DNA of 41,558 nt from contig CAITDZ010000129.1 in NCBI GenBank assembly GCA_903891285.1, forward strand, positions 1 to 41,558, read 5' to 3'. Position numbers and translations under genes: made by a program. Shown one piece after another: positions 25,911 to 34,745 of this stretch. Below the pieces are notes generated by a model, which worked only from the letters and a program-made list of their open reading frames with translations, ran no database searches and was not told where the DNA came from. The DNA is from an uncultured Solirubrobacterales bacterium. GTDB lineage: Bacteria; Actinomycetota; Thermoleophilia; Solirubrobacterales; 70-9. The number at the start of each line of letters is the position of its first letter. The first letter of the stretch is position 1.

Positions 25911-27205
25911 CCGAGGCAGTGAGGTTCGCGGCCTCCGGACCCTTGCGGGGCTCGGTCAGCCCGCCGGCCGATAAGTCGATCTCCCACCGGGCAGCGATCC
26001 TCGGGGCGATGAGCGGGGGTCCGACCGAGATCACCAACTACCTGGTCTCCGATGACACCGAGGCGACCCTGGTTGCGATGGAGGCATTGGGCGCCTCCGT
26101 CGAGAGGGTCGGGGATGGTTCCGGGCATCTGGTCGTGAGCGGGGTGGGGCCGATGGGACCGACCACGGGTGTGCGGATCGATGTCGCCAACTCAGGCACC
26201 CTGCTCCGGCTCCTCCCCGGCTGGCTCGCCGGCTGGCAGGGAGGAAGGTGGGAGGTCGACGGTGACGAGTCGATCCGACGCCGCCCGGTCGATCGGATCG
26301 CCTCCCCTCTCGGCGAGATGGGAGCCCGCATCGAGGCAACTGGTGACCGTTTCCCCCCTCTCGTCGTCGAGGGCTCTGAGCTGTCCGGGATCGAGTACAC
26401 GCTCCCGGTCGCCAGCGCGCAGGTCAAGTCCTGTCTGCTCCTCGCCGGCCTGAGGGCCGGTGGCCCGACGACCATCTACGAACCGCTTCCTACCCGCGAC
26501 CACACTGAACGGATGCTCGGACTTGCCGGGGTCCGACTCGATCGGGAGGGGTCCTCGATCACGGTCTGGCCGACCGAGACGTTCGAGCTCGACTCGGTCG
26601 AGGTTCCCGGGGACTTCTCCTCGGCCGCCTTTCCCCTGGTTGCGGCCCTGCTGGTTCCCGGATCGGAGATCAGGCTGGAGGGAGTCGGCACGAACCCGAC
26701 CCGAACCGGCCTCCTCTCGATTCTTTCCCGCATGGGGGCGGATATCGAGATCGACCAGGGTGACCCCCGCGGAGAGGAACCGGTCGGGTCCCTGGTCATC
26801 CGCCATTCGGCACTCACTGGCACGGAGGTCGGGGGAGCCGAGATCCCCCTGGCGATAGACGAGCTGCCGCTGGTTGCGCTGGCAGCGGGTTTCGCTGATG
26901 GTGAAACCGTCATTCGGGACGCGGGCGAGCTGCGGGCCAAGGAGTCGGACCGGATCGAGACCGTCAGCAAGGCACTGCAGGGCCTCGGGATCGAGGCAGA
27001 ACCGACCCCGGACGGCCTGGTCGTGCGGGGCGGCAATCGTCCGGTGGGGGGCGCGATCGATGCCGAAGGTGATCACCGGATCGCGATGCTCGGGGCAGTA
27101 GCGGGATTGGCGAGCCGTGACGGTGTCGAGGTAAACGGTTTCGAGGCAGCTTCGGTCAGCTATCCGGGATTCGAGCGGGACCTGGCTGGACTGACCGAAG
27201 CGTGA
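25907..27205 (+). CDS. aroA: 3-phosphoshikimate 1-carboxyvinyltransferase (EPSP synthase)
   Basis: Start trimmed from ORF 25613 to GTGA overlap with tyr[55 protein letters not shown]. Confidence 0.95.
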   Translation: MTEAVRFAASGPLRGSVSPPADKSISHRAAILGAMSGGPTEITNYLVSDDTEATLVAMEALGASVERVGDGSGHLVVSGVGPMGPTTGVRIDVANSGTLLRLLPGWLAGWQGGRWEVDGDESIRRRPVDRIASPLGEMGARIEATGDRFPPLVVEGSELSGIEYTLPVASAQVKSCLLLAGLRAGGPTTIYEPLPTRDHTERMLGLAGVRLDREGSSITVWPTETFELDSVEVPGDFSSAAFPLVAALLVPGSEIRLEGVGTNPTRTGLLSILSRMGADIEIDQGDPRGEEPVGSLVIRHSALTGTEVGGAEIPLAIDELPLVALAAGFADGETVIRDAGELRAKESDRIETVSKALQGLGIEAEPTPDGLVVRGGNRPVGGAIDAEGDHRIAMLGAVAGLASRDGVEVNGFEAASVSYPGFERDLAGLTEA

Positions 27206-27224
27206 GGACTCCGATCCCTGGCCG

Positions 27225-27237
27225 TAGAGTGCCGCCG
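27225..27237 (+). promoter_or_regulatory. -10-like TAGAGT with N7 to ATG of the cmk leader ORF
   Basis: TAGAGT 27225-27230, gccgccg, ATG 27238. Confidence 0.45.
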
Positions 27238-27273
27238 ATGACTTCGACCGACCGGGGAGCAGCGAAATGGTGA
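27238..27273 (+). promoter_or_regulatory. Putative leaderless upstream ORF MTSTDRGAAKW* overlapping the cmk start
   Basis: ATG ACT TCG ACC GAC CGG GGA GCA GCG AAA TGG TGA; stop lies inside the first codons of cmk (ATG 27267). Confidence 0.4.
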
Positions 27274-27905
27274 TTGCGATCGACGGACCGGCTGGGGCTG
27301 GCAAGTCCTCGGTCGCGAAGGCACTCGCCGAGCGCCTCGGCTTCACCTACCTCGACTCGGGGGCGATGTACCGCTGCGTCGCCCTCGCCTGTCTCGAACG
27401 GGGTCTCGACCCGGAGGATGCAGCCCTCACCGGCGAGCTGGCCGAGAAGCTCGAGATCGTACCCGGACCCGGGCCGGTGCTCCTCGACGGGACGGACGTC
27501 TCCGGGGAGATCCGCACCGAACGTGTCACAGAGGCAGCTTCACGCGTTTCGATCCACCCGGAGGTCCGGCAGGTGATGGTCCAGGCCCAAAGGGAGCTGA
27601 TCGACACCGGCCGGTACGTGGCCGAGGGAAGGGACATCGGCACCGTGGTCAGCCCCGATTCGCCGCTCAAGGTCTTCCTGACGGCCTCCCCCGAGGTCCG
27701 GGCCGAGCGGAGGGCCCTCGAGGCTGGCGAGGAGCCCGAGTCGGTTCGGCAATCGATCGAACAGAGGGACGAGCGTGATTCCTCCCGCGAGCACGGCAGG
27801 CTCGAAGTCGCCCCCGATGCGGTCGAACTCGATACCTCGGAGCTCGAAATCGATCAGGTCGTCGAACGCATCGCAGAACTGGCGGCCGATCGCGGAATCG
27901 CCTGA
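27267..27905 (+). CDS. cmk: Cytidylate kinase
   Basis: MVIAIDGPAGAGKSSVAKALAERLGFTYLDSGAMYR, YVAEGRDIGTVVSPDSPLKVFLTASPEVRAERR. Confidence 0.96.
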   Translation: MVIAIDGPAGAGKSSVAKALAERLGFTYLDSGAMYRCVALACLERGLDPEDAALTGELAEKLEIVPGPGPVLLDGTDVSGEIRTERVTEAASRVSIHPEVRQVMVQAQRELIDTGRYVAEGRDIGTVVSPDSPLKVFLTASPEVRAERRALEAGEEPESVRQSIEQRDERDSSREHGRLEVAPDAVELDTSELEIDQVVERIAELAADRGIA

Positions 27906-27912
27906 GCGCCTG

Positions 27913-29217
27913 ATGTCCGGTCGGCCCACAGTCGCCGTCGTCGGGTTTCCGAACGTCGGCAAGAGCACTCTTGTCAATCGCCTTGCTGGGGGTCGCGAAG
28001 CCGTGGTCCACGACGAGGCCGGGGTGACCCGGGACAGGAAACTGGTCCCGTGTGAATGGAACGGGATCGCCTTCGACCTCCTCGATACCGGGGGCATCGA
28101 CTCGTCCGACCGCTCCGAACTGTCGGCCGATGTCCGCAGGCAGGCCGGGATGGCTCTCGATGACGCCGATCTCGTCCTGATGGTCGTTGACGGTGGTGCA
28201 GGGATTCGGTCCGGGGAGCTCGACCTCGCCAGGAGGCTTCAGCAGGGCGGTTCCCCGGTCGTGCTCGCCGTCAACAAGTTGGACACCCCTGCCGCCGAGG
28301 CCGCCACGGCCGAGTTCCACGCCCTCGGTCTGGGTGGTCCACTCCCCGTTTCGGCGACACATGGACTCGGGACCGGTGACCTGCTCGATCGTGTGACCGG
28401 ACTGCTCGGGGAATCCCCGGTTGCAATCGAGGAGTTGGACTCCGTCCGGGTTGCCGTGGTCGGAAGGCCGAACGTCGGCAAGTCTTCGCTCGTCAACCGC
28501 CTGCTCGGAACCGAGCGGGTAATCGTCTCGGATGAGGCGGGGACCACCAGGGACTCGATCGACACCGAGGTAGAGGTCGATGGAAGGTCGGTGCTCCTGG
28601 TCGACACGGCCGGGCTACGGAAGAGGTCACGGATTGCCGGCACGGTCGGGGAGTACGCACAGATGAGGACCGACCTGGCGATCGAGCGCGCCGATGTCGC
28701 CCTGTTGGTCTGCGATGCGACCGAGGGAATCCGGTCAGACGATCTGAGGATCGGGGAGAAGGCGATGAAGGCCGGGTGCGCGACCCTCGTCGTGCTGAAC
28801 AAATGGGACGAGACTGAGACCGATATCGATGACGCTCGGGCACGGGTCGCCCGGAAGCTGAGGCTCAGGCCCGAAGTGGTCACCTGCTCGGCGAAGACCG
28901 GCAGGAACGTCGATGGCCTCCTGGTCCGGGCGATCGGACTCGCAGACCGGGCGGCAGTCAGGGTCCCGACCCCCGAACTCAACCGGTTCATCGCCGAGGT
29001 CGCGTCGACGACCCCGCCCCCCTCGAAGAGGGGACGTCGCCTCAACCTGCTCTACGGGGCCCAGATCGGCGAATCGCCACCCCGGTTCTCGATCAAGGTG
29101 AACGACCGGAAACTGGTCTCCCGGGAGTGGTCCTACCACCTCGAGAACCGGATGCGCGAGGAGTGGGGCCTCGACGGGGTCCCGCTGATCATCGACTTCG
29201 CGGGGCGGAAGCCCTGA
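27913..29217 (+). CDS. der: Ribosome assembly GTPase Der (EngA)
   Basis: Start trimmed from ORF 27775 to ATG 27913; two G domains (VGFPNVGKSTLVNRL and VGRPNVGKSSLVNRL) plus KH-like C-terminus. Confidence 0.96.
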   Translation: MSGRPTVAVVGFPNVGKSTLVNRLAGGREAVVHDEAGVTRDRKLVPCEWNGIAFDLLDTGGIDSSDRSELSADVRRQAGMALDDADLVLMVVDGGAGIRSGELDLARRLQQGGSPVVLAVNKLDTPAAEAATAEFHALGLGGPLPVSATHGLGTGDLLDRVTGLLGESPVAIEELDSVRVAVVGRPNVGKSSLVNRLLGTERVIVSDEAGTTRDSIDTEVEVDGRSVLLVDTAGLRKRSRIAGTVGEYAQMRTDLAIERADVALLVCDATEGIRSDDLRIGEKAMKAGCATLVVLNKWDETETDIDDARARVARKLRLRPEVVTCSAKTGRNVDGLLVRAIGLADRAAVRVPTPELNRFIAEVASTTPPPSKRGRRLNLLYGAQIGESPPRFSIKVNDRKLVSREWSYHLENRMREEWGLDGVPLIIDFAGRKP

Positions 29218-29231
29218 TCGGGCGATCCGAA

Positions 29232-29245
29232 TAGGGTTGACGACC
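29232..29245 (+). promoter_or_regulatory. -10-like TAGGGT with N8 to GTG of the metK leader ORF
   Basis: TAGGGT 29232-29237, tgacgacc, GTG 29246. Confidence 0.4.
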
Positions 29246-29281
29246 GTGATCGACGCCACTGCCACGGAGGAACCACGATGA
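29246..29281 (+). promoter_or_regulatory. Putative leaderless upstream ORF (V/M)[10 protein letters not shown] with ATGA overlap onto metK
   Basis: GTG ATC GAC GCC ACT GCC ACG GAG GAA CCA CGA TGA; TGA 29279-29281 overlaps metK ATG 29278-29280; GGAGGAA serves as metK RBS inside it. Confidence 0.4.
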
Positions 29282-30507
29282 GCGATCCCTCACCGCTCGC
29301 CGAAGGCGAGCACCTGTTCACGTCGGAATCGGTTACCGAGGGCCATCCGGACAAGATGGCCGATCAGATTTCCGACGCCGTCCTCGACGCCTGCCTCGAG
29401 CAGGATCCCGGGGCCCGGGTGGCCTGCGAGACCCTGGTCAACACGGGCATGGCCGTCGTCTCCGGCGAGCTCTCGACCTCGGCGACGATCGACATACCAT
29501 CAATAGTCAGGGACACGGTTTCGTCGATCGGCTATGACGATGGCGACCTGCGCTATTCGGCCGACTCGATCGCGGTCCTCGTCTCGATGGACGAGCAATC
29601 GCCGGAGATCGCCCAGGGGGTCGATGCCGGCCTCGAGATCCGGGCCGGCGGCTCGGACGAGGAGTACGACTCTGCCGGCGCGGGTGACCAGGGAATGATG
29701 TTCGGCTACGCGACCGCCGAGACGGACGCCCTGATGCCACTCCCGATCCTGCTCGCCCACCGTCTTGCCGAGAGGTTGGCCGAGGCGCGCAAGGAGGGGG
29801 CGGTCGACTACCTCCGGCCAGATGGAAAGACCCAGGTGACGATCAGGTATCGGGACGGCGAGCCGGTCGCGATCGAGCGAATCCTCGTCTCGACCCAGCA
29901 CGACCCCGACGTCGATCTCGAGACGCGGATCCGCCCTGATATCTGGGAATCGGTCGTCCTCCCGGTACTCGACACGGGCTTCGGCGAGATGGCGGATCGC
30001 GATGCCCTCTACGAGTCGCTCCTGGTCAACCCGACCGGATCCTTCGTGATCGGAGGCCCCGTTGGGGACGCCGGGCTGACCGGGCGCAAGATCATCGTCG
30101 ACACCTACGGAGGCGCAGCTCGCCACGGTGGGGGAGCCTTCTCCGGCAAGGATCCCTCGAAGGTCGATCGCTCGGCCGCTTACGCCGCCCGCTACGCGGC
30201 GAAGAACGTGGTTGCTTCCGGGCTGGCTCGCAGGTGTGAGGTCCAGGTCGCCTATGCGATCGGCGTTGCCCGACCCGTATCGGTGATGGTCGACACCTTC
30301 GGTACCGGAAGGATCCCGGACCGCGAGATCGCCGGGCTGGTCACCGCCGAGTTCGACCTTCGACCGGCGGCCTTCAGGGAGTACCTCGACCTGAACCGGC
30401 CGATCTATCGCCAGACCGCTTCATACGGCCACTTCGGCCGGGACGGTGAGGACTTCACCTGGGAGAAGACGGACCGGGCCGAAAGCCTCTCGGGTTCGAG
30501 CGACTAG
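29278..30507 (+). CDS. metK: S-adenosylmethionine synthetase
   Basis: [64 protein letters not shown]. Confidence 0.97.
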   Translation: MSDPSPLAEGEHLFTSESVTEGHPDKMADQISDAVLDACLEQDPGARVACETLVNTGMAVVSGELSTSATIDIPSIVRDTVSSIGYDDGDLRYSADSIAVLVSMDEQSPEIAQGVDAGLEIRAGGSDEEYDSAGAGDQGMMFGYATAETDALMPLPILLAHRLAERLAEARKEGAVDYLRPDGKTQVTIRYRDGEPVAIERILVSTQHDPDVDLETRIRPDIWESVVLPVLDTGFGEMADRDALYESLLVNPTGSFVIGGPVGDAGLTGRKIIVDTYGGAARHGGGAFSGKDPSKVDRSAAYAARYAAKNVVASGLARRCEVQVAYAIGVARPVSVMVDTFGTGRIPDREIAGLVTAEFDLRPAAFREYLDLNRPIYRQTASYGHFGRDGEDFTWEKTDRAESLSGSSD

Positions 30508-30522
30508 ACGGGCCAGGAACCC

Positions 30523-32142
<1,620 letters not shown>

Positions 32143-32144
32143 GG

Positions 32145-34172
32145 TCAGCCTCCCCGGACCTGTTTCCTCGCCGCCTCGACCACTGCTTCGACCGTGAAGC
32201 CGAAGTGCGTCCTGAGGTCCCGGAAAGGTGCAGAGGCACCGAACCCATGCATCGCGATCATCGCTCCGTCGGTCCCGACGAAGCGATCCCACCCGAGGGG
32301 TGAGGCCTGCTCGATCCCGACCCGCGCGGTTATCCCCGGAGGGAGAACCGAGTCCCGGTACTCGGTGTCCTGACGGTCGAAGGCTTCCCAGCAGGGAAGG
32401 CTCACCACCCTCGCCCCGATCCCTTCGCCCGCGAGGACCTCGGCAGCCTCCACCGCGAGGTGTACCTCGCTCCCCGTGGCGATGAGGATCACCTCGGGGG
32501 CACCATCGGGATCGGAGAGCACGTAACCGCCCCGCATCAGCCCCTCGGCAGGGGCAAGGACGGAACGATCCAGGTTTGGAACGTCCTGCCGGGTCAGGAC
32601 GAGGGCGGTCGGCCCGTCGTTCCGCAACAGCGCGTACTTGAGTGCCTCCGAGGTCTCGTCGCCATCCGCGGGGCGGACTACGTCGAGTCCAGGGACCGCC
32701 CTTAGCGAGGGCAACTGCTCGACTGGCTGGTGGGTCGGTCCGTCCTCACCGAGGCCGATCGAATCGTGGGTCAGCCAATGGATGACCGGCAGCTCCATCA
32801 GGGCCGACAGCCTGATTGCCGGCCGGGCGTAGTCCGAGAAGATCAGGTAGGTCGACCAGACAGGGCGCATGTCCCCGAGGGCAAGACCGTTGGAGAGGGC
32901 CGCCGACTCGTGCTCCCTGACCCCGAGGTGGAGGCCCTGGCCGGTTCGTTCGCCAGGCTCGAAGTTCCCCGATACCTCCGGGTCGAGCCCGCTCGAGGCC
33001 GATCCGGTCAAGTCGGCCGACCCGCTCATCAACCAGGGGACGTTCGGGGCGACCGAACGCAGGGCCTTCTGGGCAGCCTTTCGGGTGGCCGTCTCCGAGC
33101 CGGCCTCGAAGCTCGGCAGTTCGGAGTCCCACCCCTCGGGCAGGGATCGCTCGAGCATCATCGCCAGCATCTCCCGCTGCTCGGCAGGCGCCTGCTCGAG
33201 CCTTGCCTGCCACGCAGTCCTCAGTTCGGCACCTCGTTTCCCGATCCCATCCCGGAAGAACTCCGGGACCTCGTCGGGGACGAGGAAGTGGGCATCCTCG
33301 GGCCAACCGTAGGCCTCCTTGGTAAGTCGGGTCTCCTCTTCGCCCAGGGGTGAGCCATGAACTCCAGCCGTATCGACCTTGTTCGGTGAGCCGAAGCCGA
33401 TCTTGCTGTGGACGATGATCAGGCTCGGTCGATCGGCCTCCGCCTTGAAGCCGTCGACCGCGGAGCTGAAGGCCTCGACGTCGTTGGCATCCTCCACGAC
33501 AGAGACGGCCCAGCCCGAGGCCCGGAATCGCTCTCCGACGTCATCGGAGAAGGTGAGGTCCGTACTCCCGTCGATCGAGATCTGGTTGCTGTCGTAGATC
33601 CAGCAGAGGTTCGAGAGCTGCTGATGGCCTGCGAGCGAGACGGCCTCCTGCGAGACCCCCTCCATCAGATCGCCGTCGGAGCAGATCACGTAGACGTCGT
33701 AATCGAAGAGGTCCTGACCGAAGGTCGCCTTCTTCCAGAGCCCCGCCATCGCCATGCCGACCGAGGTTGCGACGCCCTGGCCGAGCGGACCCGTGGTCGT
33801 CTCAACCCCGACGGTCAGGTGGGACTCGGGGTGGCCCGGTGTGGGGGATCCGAGCTGGCGGAAGTTCTTGATGTCCTCGAGCGAGATGGCCGGACTGCCG
33901 TCCGCCCTGGTCACCCCGGTGAGGTGGATCATCGAGTAGAGGAGCATCGAGGCGTGACCGGCAGAGAGCACGAATCGATCTCGGTCTGGCCACCCCGGGT
34001 CGCTCGGGTCGTACCTCAGATAGTTCTGCCAAAGCCTGACCGTGAGCGGTGCCAGCGCCATTACGGCGCCGGGGTGGCCCGAGTTGGCACGGTCTATCGC
34101 ATCGATCGAAAGTGTCCGGACCGTGTCGGCTGCCAGCTGCTCGGTATCACTCGGTCCGCCCGGCTCGTTCAC
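32145..34172 (-). CDS. tkt: Transketolase (proposed start GTG 34172; ORF track uses ATG 34181)
   Basis: RANSGHPGAVMALAPLTVRLW, GPLGQGVATSVGMAMAG, ICSDGDLMEGVSQEA, LGEDGPTHQPVEQLPSLRA. Confidence 0.93.
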   Translation of the reverse strand: MNEPGGPSDTEQLAADTVRTLSIDAIDRANSGHPGAVMALAPLTVRLWQNYLRYDPSDPGWPDRDRFVLSAGHASMLLYSMIHLTGVTRADGSPAISLEDIKNFRQLGSPTPGHPESHLTVGVETTTGPLGQGVATSVGMAMAGLWKKATFGQDLFDYDVYVICSDGDLMEGVSQEAVSLAGHQQLSNLCWIYDSNQISIDGSTDLTFSDDVGERFRASGWAVSVVEDANDVEAFSSAVDGFKAEADRPSLIIVHSKIGFGSPNKVDTAGVHGSPLGEEETRLTKEAYGWPEDAHFLVPDEVPEFFRDGIGKRGAELRTAWQARLEQAPAEQREMLAMMLERSLPEGWDSELPSFEAGSETATRKAAQKALRSVAPNVPWLMSGSADLTGSASSGLDPEVSGNFEPGERTGQGLHLGVREHESAALSNGLALGDMRPVWSTYLIFSDYARPAIRLSALMELPVIHWLTHDSIGLGEDGPTHQPVEQLPSLRAVPGLDVVRPADGDETSEALKYALLRNDGPTALVLTRQDVPNLDRSVLAPAEGLMRGGYVLSDPDGAPEVILIATGSEVHLAVEAAEVLAGEGIGARVVSLPCWEAFDRQDTEYRDSVLPPGITARVGIEQASPLGWDRFVGTDGAMIAMHGFGASAPFRDLRTHFGFTVEAVVEAARKQVRGG

Positions 34173-34179
34173 GCGCGGC

Positions 34180-34185
34180 ATCCTA
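34180..34185 (-). promoter_or_regulatory. -10-like TAGGAT (minus strand) with N7 to GTG of tkt
   Basis: Plus-strand ATCCTA 34180-34185; 7 nt to GTG 34172-34170; overlaps the ORF-track ATG. Confidence 0.4.
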
Positions 34186-34210
34186 ACTGCCGGAGGCGGC
34201 GGTCTGCCGC

Positions 34211-34693
34211 TCAGCCGAGGCCCGGATCGGTGCCCCAGTGGCCACCCTGGCGGACCGACTCGACGACACCCCCCGGATCGGCCACGCCGCCAAAGACGAA
34301 CAGTGATCCACCCGAGCCGGCAGCGGTGTCGAAGTCGACGTCACCGATCCCCAGGACCCTCTCGATGGGGGATTGGGAGTAGGAGACGTTCTGGACCCTG
34401 GCGAGGCGGGTCTCCTCCACCTCACGGGAGAGGACGCCTCGGCTCAGGTGGAGCCGACGGTCGGTGACCGTGTAGGAGGTCGTGCTCCGCTTGGCTATCC
34501 CGGCCAGGACGGTGACTCCGAGCACGATTACGACGACCAGGAAGAGGTCGACGAAACCCCGGCCGAGGACGCTCAGTAGCAGCGCGAGGAATACGGCCAG
34601 GGCGGCGCCCTTCAGGTAGAACGGAATGATCGCCCGCCACGAAGGGTGGCCCTCGTAGATGACCGTTTCACCGGCGTCCAGGGAGAAGCCCAT
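34211..34693 (-). CDS. Membrane protein with bacterial PH-like (bPH2/YdbT-type) domain
   Basis: DAGETVIYEGHPSWRAIIPFYLKGAALAVFLALLLSVL, two TM segments, TSYTVTDRRLHLSRGVLSREVEETRLARVQNVSYSQSPIERVLGIGDVDFDTA. Confidence 0.85.
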   Translation of the reverse strand: MGFSLDAGETVIYEGHPSWRAIIPFYLKGAALAVFLALLLSVLGRGFVDLFLVVVIVLGVTVLAGIAKRSTTSYTVTDRRLHLSRGVLSREVEETRLARVQNVSYSQSPIERVLGIGDVDFDTAAGSGGSLFVFGGVADPGGVVESVRQGGHWGTDPGLG

Positions 34694-34699
34694 TGGCCG

Positions 34700-34705
34700 A
34701 GGATA
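34700..34705 (-). promoter_or_regulatory. -10-like TATCCT (minus strand) with N6 to ATG of the PH-domain gene
   Basis: Plus-strand AGGATA 34700-34705; cggcca; ATG at 34693. Confidence 0.5.
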
Positions 34706-34733
34706 GCCGTGGATCCCCGTCCGGGCACATCCT

Positions 34734-34745
34734 TACCTTGACCAA
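34734..34745 (+). promoter_or_regulatory. -10-like TACCTT with N6 to GTG of priA
   Basis: TACCTT 34734-34739, gaccaa, GTG 34746. Confidence 0.5.

Noticed and set aside
29218-29277. SAM riboswitch in front of metK
   Set aside because: Only 60 nt with no aptamer-like helices; a short ORF fills most of it.
30508-30522. Intrinsic terminator between convergent metK and pgi
   Set aside because: Only 15 nt apart; a weak 5-bp TCAGG/CCTGA stem reaches into pgi and there is no U-tract.
32143-32292. ORF-track N-terminal extension of pgi into tkt
   Set aside because: Sequence upstream of GTG 32142 is the out-of-frame tkt 3' end; Pgi-like sequence starts at VPLPGETDAWDELTRHA.
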